This document shows, piece after piece, positions 1 to 6,650 of a DNA stretch of 64,000 nucleotides. The stretch spans positions 248,001 through 312,000 of the forward strand of contig NZ_LGHT01000036.1 of assembly GCF_001202035.1 (NCBI RefSeq), given 5' to 3'. Source of the DNA: Pseudorhodobacter wandonensis. GTDB lineage: Bacteria > Pseudomonadota > Alphaproteobacteria > Rhodobacterales > Rhodobacteraceae. Within the stretch, counting starts at the first letter, position 1, and every line of letters starts with the position of its first letter. The notes beneath the pieces are model-generated. The model ran no database searches and was not told where the DNA came from. It saw only the letters and a program-made list of their open reading frames with translations. The translations under genes and the position numbers were made by a program.

Positions 1-1
1 G

Positions 2-391
2 TTCACACTTGCCCCCGGTGCCACGCTGAGTGAGGCCGCCGCTTTGTTGTCCGAAAAGCGGATCGGCGCGATTATCGTCTCAAAAGATGGCAAACACCCT
101 GCAGGCATCCTGTCCGAGCGCGACATCGTGCGCGAACTCGGCAAACGCGGCGTTGCCTGCATGGCCGATAGTGTTGACAAAGTCATGACCGCCAAGCTGG
201 TCGGCTGCGGCAAAGCCGACAGCGCCGATGACGTCATGCAAAAAATGACGGACGGCCGGTTTCGCCACATGCCGGTCATGGATGGCGATGAAATGATCGG
301 CCTCATCTCAATCGGCGATGTGGTCAAAGCGCGGCTGTCCGAGCTGGCAATGGAAAAAGACGCGCTGGAAGGCATGATCAAAGGGTTCTGA
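2..391 (+). CDS. CBS-domain protein, 5' end cut by window
   Basis: The reading frame is open from base 2 to the stop at 389-391, so the true start lies before the window. The visible 129 residues carry most of a CBS-domain pair: the first repeat includes a IGAIIV strand followed by GILSERDIVR, the second has RFRHMPVMDG followed by GLISIGDVVKARL. CBS pairs (Bateman modules) usually bind adenosyl nucleotides and regulate a partner. No catalytic domain is visible in the part seen, so this looks like a stand-alone CBS protein of about 145 residues. A TTG at 44 could be taken as a start, but conserved CBS sequence continues upstream of it. The actual ligand cannot be told from the sequence. Confidence 0.85.
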   Translation, partial: FTLAPGATLSEAAALLSEKRIGAIIVSKDGKHPAGILSERDIVRELGKRGVACMADSVDKVMTAKLVGCGKADSADDVMQKMTDGRFRHMPVMDGDEMIGLISIGDVVKARLSELAMEKDALEGMIKGF

Positions 392-402
392 CCACCTGCG
401 GG

Positions 403-435
403 TTTTCGCCGAAACCTTAGAAATTTCGGCGAAAA
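403..435. repeat. perfect 12-bp inverted repeat, terminator-like hairpin
   Basis: TTTTCGCCGAAA at 403-414 is mirrored by TTTCGGCGAAAA at 424-435 around a 9-base loop. It lies 12 bases after the CBS gene stop and 84 bases before the coaD start. It could end the CBS transcript, but no T-run longer than two follows the right arm on the plus strand, so intrinsic termination is uncertain. Confidence 0.5.
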
Positions 436-518
436 TTCGGGGCGCGCGGATTCCCGCAATAGGGCTTGCATTCCGCCGCGCAATAATGTTGCGTGTTTGT
501 GCAATTATAGGAGCAGCC

Positions 519-1013
519 ATGCGCATCGGTCTTTACCCAGGAACCTTTGACCCGATCACCCTGGGGCATACCGACATCATTCAACGTGCGATGGGTCTTG
601 TTGACAAACTGGTCATCGGTGTCGCCATCAACCGCGACAAAGGCCCTTTGTTCAGCCTTGAGGAGCGCGTGGCGATGGTAAAGGCCGAATGCGCCCCGAT
701 CCTTGCCAAAACCGGTGGCGAGATTGTCGTTCACCCGTTCGAAAACCTGCTGATTGATTGCGCCCGCGATGTCGGCGCCTCGGTCATTGTGCGCGGCCTG
801 CGCGCCGTTGCCGATTTTGAGTATGAGTTTCAAATGGTTGGCATGAACCGCGCAATGGACGCATCGATTGAAACGGTGTTCATGATGGCCGATGCGCGGC
901 GTCAGGCGATTGCATCAAAGCTGGTCAAGGAAATTGCCCGGCTCGGTGGGGATGTCACGAAATTCGTGCCCCCCGCCGTAAATCTTGCTTTGATTGCGCG
1001 GTATAAATCGTAA
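519..1013 (+). CDS. coaD: Phosphopantetheine adenylyltransferase
   Basis: CoaD transfers AMP from ATP to 4'-phosphopantetheine, the fourth step of coenzyme A synthesis, in the cytoplasm. The 164-residue product has the expected length. The N-terminus MRIGLYPGTFDPITLGH contains the nucleotidyltransferase T-x-G-H motif, and the C-terminal part has the family stretch SKLVKEIARLGGDV followed by FVPPAV. The start at 519 is preferred over the in-frame ATG at 486 because AGGAG at 509-513 sits at good spacing and homologs begin M-[RK]-[IT]-[GA]-x-YPGTFDP. It is a stand-alone gene between the CBS gene and a minus-strand mini-gene. Confidence 0.97.
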   Translation: MRIGLYPGTFDPITLGHTDIIQRAMGLVDKLVIGVAINRDKGPLFSLEERVAMVKAECAPILAKTGGEIVVHPFENLLIDCARDVGASVIVRGLRAVADFEYEFQMVGMNRAMDASIETVFMMADARRQAIASKLVKEIARLGGDVTKFVPPAVNLALIARYKS

Positions 1014-1175
1014 TCAGTGCCAAACCGCATTGCGGGCGATTTTGTCTGCATCGCCGCGAAACAGGCCCAGATCCAGCGCTATATCCAGCGGCAGGCGGGC
1101 AATCTCGTTGCGGGTTTTGATATACATCGCATAGTTGGCGATTGCGGTTTTCACGCGATTGATAAGTGTGTTCAT
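1014..1175 (-). CDS. DUF1127 (YjiS-like) mini-protein
   Basis: A 53-residue basic protein starting MNTLINRVKTAI, with the DUF1127 signature E-x-ARLP followed by ALDLGLFRGD near residues 23-41. The ATG at 1175 is chosen because a GAGAG ribosome-binding sequence lies just upstream and DUF1127 proteins begin near there; the longer frame to 1259 adds an unrelated N-terminus. DUF1127 proteins of Rhizobiales have been linked to phosphate/carbon and RNA regulation and several are targets of the LysR regulator VtlR/LsrB; that role here is inference. Two palindromes (1245-1267 and 1279-1299) lie upstream. Its 3' end abuts the coaD stop, convergent. Confidence 0.8.
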   Translation of the reverse strand: MNTLINRVKTAIANYAMYIKTRNEIARLPLDIALDLGLFRGDADKIARNAVWH

Positions 1176-1244
1176 GATTTTTCTCTCACATCCATCTGAC
1201 GGTTGGCCCCATGCCAATCGTCCTGCCCCCAATATCGGGCATGA

Positions 1245-1267
1245 TGGTTGCGCTAACAACGGTTAGC
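1245..1267 (-). promoter_or_regulatory. CceR-like operator overlapping a GCTAAC-N4-GTTAGC palindrome
   Basis: On the minus strand 1245-1258 reads TGTTAGCGCAACCA, matching 12 of 14 positions of the TGTTAGCGCTAACA pattern seen before the GAPDH genes and glgP. It overlaps a perfect palindrome GCTAAC (1252-1257), AACG, GTTAGC (1262-1267). The site lies 70-92 bases before the DUF1127 gene start, a plausible operator position. Identity of the regulator is inferred only from motif similarity. Confidence 0.4.
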
Positions 1268-1278
1268 TTTGGCTTCCC

Positions 1279-1299
1279 GATATGCGTCTGATGCATATC
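1279..1299 (-). promoter_or_regulatory. LysR-type palindrome GATATGC-N7-GCATATC
   Basis: A perfect 7-bp inverted repeat with a 7-base spacer, of the T-N11-A kind that LysR-family regulators bind. It lies about 110 bases upstream of the DUF1127 gene, just past the end of the marC-like gene. A closely related sequence occurs at 13363-13383, upstream of the probable small RNA beside the LsrB/VtlR-like gene. Confidence 0.5.
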
Positions 1300-1302
1300 T
1301 AT

Positions 1303-1926
1303 CTAAAATGCGGCGATCACGCCCAGCACGACAAAGCCTTTAAGTATCGCATCTACCGCCACAGCCGCCAAAATCATCCCCATCACACGGCTCACAATAG
1401 AGGCACCGGTGGCTCCGATTACCCGGTGAATAGGCGTGGCAAGCAGCAAGATCACCAGCGTAATTGCCAGCACCACCGCCATCAGCCCCGCCGTCATCGC
1501 CTGATGCGCGACTGAAAACCTGTCGTTATCGGTCAGAACCACCACCGCCAGCATCGCGCCGGGCGACGCAATCGACGGCATCGCCAGCGGATAGACGGCC
1601 GAGGCGTGATGATCCCATTCCGCCACCTCCGCCTCGGGTTTGGACGTGCCGAAAATCATCGACAGCGCAAACAACAGCAGCACCAAGCCGCCCGCAATTT
1701 GAAAAGACGGAAGCCCCAGCCCCAGCGCATCCAGCACCAATTGCCCAAACACCACAAAGGTCAGCAGAACCGCAAAGGCAATCAACACCGCCCGCACCGC
1801 CACCCTGCGCGCGGTCGCGGCCGAGGCCCCGAACGTCACCGCCAGAAACACGGGCAAAGTGCCAATCGGGTCAATCACCACCCAAAGTGTGATAAACTCT
1901 TGCAGCAAAGTGGTCGAAATCGCCAT
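1303..1926 (-). CDS. MarC-family integral membrane protein
   Basis: The 207-residue product is almost wholly hydrophobic with about six membrane helices and matches the MarC/UPF0056 family: an N-terminal LWVVIDPIGTLPVFLAVT segment (DPxGxxPxF) and a later ASPGAML segment. The family is annotated as NAAT transporter-like, but no substrate is established for most members; despite the name, MarC is not proven to act in antibiotic resistance. AAGGA lies upstream of the ATG at 1926. The 3' end is close to the regulatory region of the DUF1127 gene on the same strand, and a terminator lies upstream between it and gap. Confidence 0.85.
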   Translation of the reverse strand: MAISTTLLQEFITLWVVIDPIGTLPVFLAVTFGASAATARRVAVRAVLIAFAVLLTFVVFGQLVLDALGLGLPSFQIAGGLVLLLFALSMIFGTSKPEAEVAEWDHHASAVYPLAMPSIASPGAMLAVVVLTDNDRFSVAHQAMTAGLMAVVLAITLVILLLATPIHRVIGATGASIVSRVMGMILAAVAVDAILKGFVVLGVIAAF

Positions 1927-1990
1927 CGAAATTTCCTTGAACGGGGCAGGGCTTGTTACCCAACTTGGGGCCTACGCACCAGTATTACCA

Positions 1991-2023
1991 ATAAAAAAGG
2001 CACCCCGCAGGGCGCCTTTTTCC
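1991..2023 (-). terminator. Rho-independent terminator after gap
   Basis: Minus-strand sequence forms GGCGCCC-TGCG-GGGTGCC with an A-rich upstream side and a run of six T after the stem, about 20 bases past the gap stop. The plus strand also has a T-run on the other side, so it could act in both directions. Confidence 0.85.
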
Positions 2024-2043
2024 CGTCTTTCATGCAGTGATGA

Positions 2044-3045
2044 TTAAATCAGCTTGCCCATCGCCACGGCTGTATCGGCCATGCGGTTGGAAAAGCCCCA
2101 TTCATTGTCATACCAGGTCAAAATCCGCACCATGTTGCCATCCAGAACTTTGGTTTGGTCAAGGTGGAAGATCGACGAGCGCGGGTCATGGTTGAAATCT
2201 GACGAAACGTTCGGCTGGTCTGTATAGCCCAGAACGCCTTTCAGCGGACCATTGGCGGCGGCGATAATCGCAGCATTCACTTCTTCAACCGTCGTCGCGC
2301 GGCTTGCTTCAAACGTCAGGTCAACAACCGATACGTTCGGCGTTGGCACGCGAATGGCCACACCGTCCAGCTTGCCGTTCAGCTCGGGCAGAACCAGCCC
2401 AACAGCCTTGGCCGCCCCGGTCGAGGTCGGGATCATCGACAGCGCCGCAGCGCGTGCGCGGTACAGATCCTTGTGCATGGTGTCCAGCGTTGGCTGGTCG
2501 CCGGTATAGCTGTGGATCGTGGTCATAAAGCCTTTGGTGATGCCGATGGCATCGTTCAAAACCTTGGCCACCGGCGACAGGCAGTTGGTGGTGCAAGAGG
2601 CGTTCGAAACAATCACATCCGCTGCGGTCAGCGTGTCATGGTTCACACCGTAAACGATTGTTTTATCGGCACCTTTCGACGGCGCAGAAACCAGAACCCG
2701 GCTCGCGCCGTTTTCCAGATGCACTTTTGCCTTGTCCTTATCGGTGAAAATGCCGGTGCATTCCATCACGATATCAATATGGTTCCACGGCAGTTCGGCA
2801 GGGTTGCGGATCGCTGTTACAGCGATAGGGCCGCGACCCACATCGATTGTGGTTTCGGTCGTCGTCACTTCGGCAGGGAAACGACCATGCACCGAATCAA
2901 AGCGCAGCAAGTGGGCGTTGGTTTCAACCGGCCCCAGATCGTTGATGGCGACAACTTCAATATCTGTGCGTCCCGATTCAATGATTGCGCGCAGCACGTT
3001 GCGGCCGATACGACCAAATCCATTGATGGCAACTTTAACGGTCAT
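2044..3045 (-). CDS. gap: Glyceraldehyde-3-phosphate dehydrogenase, NAD-type
   Basis: Type I GAPDH of 333 residues, which oxidises glyceraldehyde-3-phosphate to 1,3-bisphosphoglycerate. The Rossmann start [10 protein letters not shown] is followed by VVAINDLG, whose Asp36 is the residue that contacts the adenosine ribose and favours NAD. The catalytic Cys151 lies in ASCTTNC, and the S-loop contains [12 protein letters not shown] with the conserved Pro. It follows a second GAPDH gene (3317-4318) on the same strand, with a 47-residue mini-gene between. A TGCTAGCGCTAACA operator lies 38 bases upstream of the start, so it probably has its own promoter. Confidence 0.97.
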   Translation of the reverse strand: MTVKVAINGFGRIGRNVLRAIIESGRTDIEVVAINDLGPVETNAHLLRFDSVHGRFPAEVTTTETTIDVGRGPIAVTAIRNPAELPWNHIDIVMECTGIFTDKDKAKVHLENGASRVLVSAPSKGADKTIVYGVNHDTLTAADVIVSNASCTTNCLSPVAKVLNDAIGITKGFMTTIHSYTGDQPTLDTMHKDLYRARAAALSMIPTSTGAAKAVGLVLPELNGKLDGVAIRVPTPNVSVVDLTFEASRATTVEEVNAAIIAAANGPLKGVLGYTDQPNVSSDFNHDPRSSIFHLDQTKVLDGNMVRILTWYDNEWGFSNRMADTAVAMGKLI

Positions 3046-3082
3046 GGCAGATTCCTTTGCGTTGCGGGGAAAACCCCCAGTT

Positions 3083-3096
3083 TGCTAGCGCTAACA
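3083..3096 (-). promoter_or_regulatory. Candidate CceR-like operator of gap
   Basis: TGCTAGCGCTAACA, a 14-bp near-palindrome with one mismatch to TGTTAGCGCTAACA, 38-51 bases before the gap start. Similar sequences stand before gapB-like, glgP and the DUF1127 gene. LacI-family central-carbon regulators of Rhodobacteraceae (CceR) bind palindromes of this style; the assignment is from memory and inference. Confidence 0.5.
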
Positions 3097-3136
3097 TCAC
3101 GATTTCAGCGAAAAGTTCAAGCACTTACAGCCTGTC

Positions 3137-3280
3137 TTAACGCCAGAACGAGATGAATTCTATGAAAACTGCGAATTTCCGCAACAGAAACAGCAAGGCA
3201 TCGCCGCCATTCAAAAGGATATCCCCCAGAATAGCGGCGGCAACGATTACGCCCAGCCATATCGCCAATCTATCCGTCAT
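3137..3280 (-). CDS. 47-residue membrane mini-protein between the GAPDH genes
   Basis: An ATG at 3280 opens a 47-codon frame on the minus strand ending in TAA at 3137-3139. The product starts MTDRLAIWLGVIVAAAILGD, continues with an ILLNGGDALLFLLRKF segment and ends EFISFWR: one clear membrane helix at about residues 5-23 and a second hydrophobic/amphipathic stretch at 28-45. It starts 36 bases after the stop of the upstream GAPDH gene and ends 91 bases before gap, consistent with cotranscription. I recall short proteins like this beside gap in other Rhodobacteraceae, sometimes mislabelled as GAPDH, but could not check. Function unknown. Confidence 0.65.
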   Translation of the reverse strand: MTDRLAIWLGVIVAAAILGDILLNGGDALLFLLRKFAVFIEFISFWR

Positions 3281-3316
3281 ACGGCCCCGAACTGTGCAGG
3301 CCGCATCCGGCTTGCC

Positions 3317-4318
3317 TTATTGCAACAGCCGCCCCATCGCGCCGGCCACATCGGCCATCCGGCAGGAAAAGCCCCATTCATTGTCATACCACGCCAGTAC
3401 CCGCACGCAATTGCCCACGACCTTGGTCTGATCGGGCGCAAAGATACAAGAGTGAGGCGTGTGATTGAAGTCAATAGACACCTTCGGCTCGGGGTCATAG
3501 GCCAGAACCATCCCCATATAACCCGCAGCCGCCTCACGCATGATTTCGTTTACATCTGCAACCGTAACCGATTTGCGTGCAACAAAGGTTAAATCCACAG
3601 CCGAAACATTCGGCGTCGGCACCCGCATCGCAGTGCCATCTAGCTTGCCTGCAAGCTCGGGCAACACTTCACCCAACGCCTTGGCCGCCCCGGTCGAGGT
3701 TGGTATCATCGCCATCGCCGCGGCCCGCGCGCGGTACAAATCCTCATGCCGACGGTCCAGCGTTGGTTGGTCGCCGGTATAGCTGTGGATCGTCGTCATG
3801 ATCCCGCTTTCAATCCCGATCGCATCGTTCAGCACCTTGGCCATCGGCGCCAGACAGTTCGTGGTACAGGACCCGTTGGAAACCACATGATGCTCGGTCG
3901 TCAACTGCCGGTGGTTCACGCCATAGACGATGGTTTTATCAGCCCGTTTCGCCGGTGCCGACACCAAAACCCGCTTGGCCCCGCGCGACAGATGCACCGC
4001 CGCCGCTTCGCGGTTGTTGAACTTGCCGCTGCACTCCAGCACCACATCGACGCCGTCCCAGTCCAGCTCTTCGGGGTTATAAGTGCTCATCACCCGCATC
4101 GGCCCACGGCCCAGATCCAGCGTATCGCCCGAAACCCGCACCACGCCCGGAAACCGCCCATGCACGGAATCGTATTTCAGCAAATGCGCATTTGTCGCAA
4201 TCGGCCCTGTGGCATTGATCGCCACCACCTGCACATCATTGCGCGCGCTTTCCGCAATATGCGCCAAAGTGCAGCGCCCGATACGTCCAAACCCGTTGAT
4301 CCCGATGGTAATTGTCAT
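3317..4318 (-). CDS. GAPDH paralogue lacking the NAD-selecting Asp (GapB-like)
   Basis: A second 333-residue type I GAPDH with catalytic Cys151 in GSCTTNC and all core motifs. Unlike its neighbour, the loop after the second beta strand reads VVAINATG: Ala36 replaces the Asp that repels the NADP 2'-phosphate. Bacillus GapB, which is NADP-preferring and gluconeogenic, has AINAS at the same place and a similar VLAWYDNEWG-SCR C-terminal region (here [15 protein letters not shown]). This suggests an NADP-tolerant enzyme working in the gluconeogenic direction; the S-loop Pro is retained, so dual specificity is possible. Erythrose-4-phosphate dehydrogenase is a less likely alternative. Three operator-like sequences lie upstream. 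Confidence 0.93.
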   Translation of the reverse strand: MTITIGINGFGRIGRCTLAHIAESARNDVQVVAINATGPIATNAHLLKYDSVHGRFPGVVRVSGDTLDLGRGPMRVMSTYNPEELDWDGVDVVLECSGKFNNREAAAVHLSRGAKRVLVSAPAKRADKTIVYGVNHRQLTTEHHVVSNGSCTTNCLAPMAKVLNDAIGIESGIMTTIHSYTGDQPTLDRRHEDLYRARAAAMAMIPTSTGAAKALGEVLPELAGKLDGTAMRVPTPNVSAVDLTFVARKSVTVADVNEIMREAAAGYMGMVLAYDPEPKVSIDFNHTPHSCIFAPDQTKVVGNCVRVLAWYDNEWGFSCRMADVAGAMGRLLQ

Positions 4319-4405
4319 TCCAAAGCCTCAAACTGAACCCGATTTAGGCTGGGGATACACAGAGAATCGTACATTTCAAAGGCAAAAATGGGCACTAATT
4401 CAGAG

Positions 4406-4450
4406 TGTTAGCGCAAACCTCCCATGTTTTCGCTAACGTTTCCGCTAACA
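4406..4450. promoter_or_regulatory. Array of three CceR-like operator sequences
   Basis: Within the 188-bp divergent region between the GapB-like gene and the DUF808 gene are TGTTAGCGCAAACC (4406-4419), TGTTTTCGCTAACG (4425-4438) and CGTTTCCGCTAACA (4437-4450). Each matches TGTTAGCGCTAACA at 11-12 of 14 positions, the last two overlapping by two bases. The array lies 88-132 bases before the GapB-like start and 57-101 before the DUF808 start, so it could control either or both. Confidence 0.5.
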
Positions 4451-4506
4451 CCTTGTCCCTCGCGCAAACTTGACTAGGTTAAGGCCAAACCAACAAAGGA
4501 TGTGGG

Positions 4507-5475
4507 ATGAGCGGTCTTTTAGCCCTATTGGATGATGTCGCCGCGATTGCCAAAGTCGCGGCCAGCTCGGTTGATGATATCGCCTCTGCCGCTGCCAAAG
4601 CCGGCGGGCAAACTGCGGGCATCCTGATCGATGATGCCGCCGTCACGCCCACCTATGTTACCGGCCTCGCCCCCAGCCGCGAATTGCCGATGATCTGGCG
4701 CATCACCAAAGGCAGCCTGAAAAACAAACTGGTTTTCCTGCTCCCCATCGCACTCTTGCTGTCCAACTTCGCGCCTTGGGCGATCACACCTTTGCTGATG
4801 TTCGGCGGCGCCTATCTCTGCTTTGAAGGCGCCGAGAAAATCCTGCACGCGATTTTCCCCCATGCCAGCCACGCGGTCGAACAGGATATGTCGCCGCGTG
4901 ATCCCGTTCACCTCGAAGAGGCCCGCGTTGCAGGGGCGATCAAAACCGATTTTATCCTCTCGGCTGAAATCATGACCATCTCGCTTTCGGTTATCGAGGC
5001 CCCGAGTATCTATATGGAAACCGCTGTTCTGGCCGTGGTCGCCATCGGCATCACAATCGCGGTTTATGGCGTGGTGGCGCTGATCGTAAAGATGGATGAC
5101 ATCGGCCTGCATATGGCCGCCGAGGGCCGCTTTGCCGCCACCCGCAGCCTCGGGCGCGGGCTTGTGCAGTTCATGCCGCATCTGCTTGCGGGCCTTACGT
5201 TTATCGGCACGGGCGCTATGCTTTGGGTCGGCGGCAATATCCTGACACACGGGTTGGATGTGCTGGGCCAGCCATGGATCTATGACCAAATCCACCATCT
5301 GGCCGAGGCCGCAGCCCAGGCCGTCACCACCGCCCAAGGCGCTGTAAAATGGGCGGTTACGGCGGGTCTTGATGGCGTGGTCGGGCTTGGTGTCGGGCTT
5401 GTCCTTATCCCTGTCGTCACCAAAATCATCGCCCCGCTAATCGGTGCAATTACCGGCAAACCGGCTGCGCATTAA
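4507..5475 (+). CDS. DUF808 (YedI-like) inner membrane protein
   Basis: The 322-residue product starts MSGLLALLDDVAAIAK, a hallmark of the DUF808/YedI family, followed by ASSVDDIASAAAKAGGQTAG. Several hydrophobic stretches follow (residues about 77-115, 155-195, 225-250, 285-312), so four or more membrane helices are expected. The family has no established function. GGATGTGG immediately before the ATG can serve as the ribosome-binding site. It is divergent from the GapB-like gene and 27 bases upstream of a thioredoxin-fold gene, so those two may be cotranscribed. Confidence 0.85.
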   Translation: MSGLLALLDDVAAIAKVAASSVDDIASAAAKAGGQTAGILIDDAAVTPTYVTGLAPSRELPMIWRITKGSLKNKLVFLLPIALLLSNFAPWAITPLLMFGGAYLCFEGAEKILHAIFPHASHAVEQDMSPRDPVHLEEARVAGAIKTDFILSAEIMTISLSVIEAPSIYMETAVLAVVAIGITIAVYGVVALIVKMDDIGLHMAAEGRFAATRSLGRGLVQFMPHLLAGLTFIGTGAMLWVGGNILTHGLDVLGQPWIYDQIHHLAEAAAQAVTTAQGAVKWAVTAGLDGVVGLGVGLVLIPVVTKIIAPLIGAITGKPAAH

Positions 5476-5502
5476 TCATCCCTAACTGTTTAAGGAACCT
5501 GA

Positions 5503-6021
5503 ATGTCATCTCCCAAACCCCAAGTTGGCGCTGTCATCGCCCCGCTAACCCTTGCCGTTGCGGGCAGTTCCAAAACCATCACCCTTGGCCAGCCGACCGC
5601 GCGTTGGACCATGTTGTTCGTCTATCGCGGCAAGCATTGCCCGCGCTGCAAACGCTTTCTGAACAAACTCAACGCCGCACTGCCTGCTTGGACAGATGTG
5701 ATGGATGTCGTCGTTACCTCGGCCGATTCCGAGGCCAAGGCATTGGCCGACAAGGCCGAATTTGGCTGGAACTTTGATCTTTGCTATGGCCTTACCGTGC
5801 CGCAAATGCGCGCCCTTGGCCTCTATGTGTCCGATCCCTTGTCCGAGGCCGAAACCACCGACCTCTTCGCCGAGCCGGGCGCCTTTGGCCTGCGCCCCGA
5901 TGGCACGCTGATGCTGGTTGACATCTCGAACGGCCCCGCCGCCCGCCCCGATCTGGAAGAACTTCTCGACGGTATGAAATTCAACATCACCAACAACCGC
6001 CCCGTCCGCGGCACGGCCTAG
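5503..6021 (+). CDS. Peroxiredoxin/redoxin-like thioredoxin-fold protein
   Basis: A 172-residue protein with TMLFVYRGKHCPRCKRFLNK, giving a Cys46-x-x-Cys49 pair at the start of the helix expected in AhpC/TSA-like folds, then a DVVVTSADSE strand and a C-terminal GLRPDGTLMLVDISNGP strand typical of redoxins. It likely acts as a thiol peroxidase or disulfide reductase in the cytoplasm; no signal peptide is seen. It follows the DUF808 gene by 27 bases. The exact electron acceptor is unknown, and the CPRC spacing is closer to thioredoxin-like than to classic 2-Cys peroxiredoxins. Confidence 0.8.
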   Translation: MSSPKPQVGAVIAPLTLAVAGSSKTITLGQPTARWTMLFVYRGKHCPRCKRFLNKLNAALPAWTDVMDVVVTSADSEAKALADKAEFGWNFDLCYGLTVPQMRALGLYVSDPLSEAETTDLFAEPGAFGLRPDGTLMLVDISNGPAARPDLEELLDGMKFNITNNRPVRGTA

Positions 6022-6520
6022 CATTCGGCCTTGCGCAAAACGCGTGGTCGAGCAGGGCCGCAGGCCCGACCATTTCCCAGCGAAGCCGGGCGCTCTCAGT
6101 CGCCGATAGGCGCCGCTCCGTTGGGGCATCAAAGCTTCTTGCGGAAAAGCAATCTGAAAACAGCCCTATTGGCTCGGTCGCACTCTGTGCTGCCGTGTCA
6201 GGTCGCCTTTTCCGTAAAAAGTGACGCGTCGGCAGCCTTTGCTAGACTATGTCGACAGCTACTGTCGCCTTAAATTCGTACAACTGTGTTGTCCGGCCAA
6301 CTAATCCTTCAAGAAAAAACCTTCAACATACCTTACCGTCGCCACGGCAATTTCAAGATTTCGGGTGAAGTTGAGTCATCCGCAAATGGATAATTTCAGT
6401 ACTTTCGGCCCGTCGATCGCACAGATCGGCGGGTCTATTCTTTTAAAATGTCGGTCAGGCGCATCCCCTTTTGGCGTGGTGCCGATGATCGGCCCCAAGC
6501 TGCGCCCAACTGCCCGCGCA
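6022..6520. other. Gene-free region
   Basis: About 500 bases between the redoxin-like gene and the transketolase terminator. Short frames on both strands lack family features or convincing ribosome-binding sites. A GC-rich hairpin GGGCC-GCA-GGCCC with flanking GGTC/GACC at about 6045-6073 may terminate the plus-strand transcript. Nothing else recognisable. Confidence 0.5.
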
Positions 6521-6552
6521 AAATAAAAGCGAGGGCTGATGCCCCCGCTTTC
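6521..6552 (-). terminator. Rho-independent terminator after transketolase
   Basis: On the minus strand AAGCGGGGGC, a four-base loop and GCCCTCGCTT are followed by TTATTTT, about 100 bases past the tkt stop. Confidence 0.75.
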
Positions 6553-6572
6553 CCGCAGTGCGGAACCTGTTA

Positions 6573-6609
6573 ATTTCAGGTTAATTTTGCAAGCAAAACA
6601 ACCTGAAAT
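6573..6609. repeat. Nested inverted repeat downstream of tkt
   Basis: ATTTCAGGTT (6573-6582) pairs perfectly with AACCTGAAAT (6600-6609); inside the loop TTTTG and CAAAA can pair further. The hairpin lies between the tkt stop and its terminator, in the 3' untranslated region, and may protect the transcript end. Confidence 0.5.
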
Positions 6610-6650
6610 CAAGGACTTGCAAAAATGACCGCACGCGGACAGTGCAGTAT

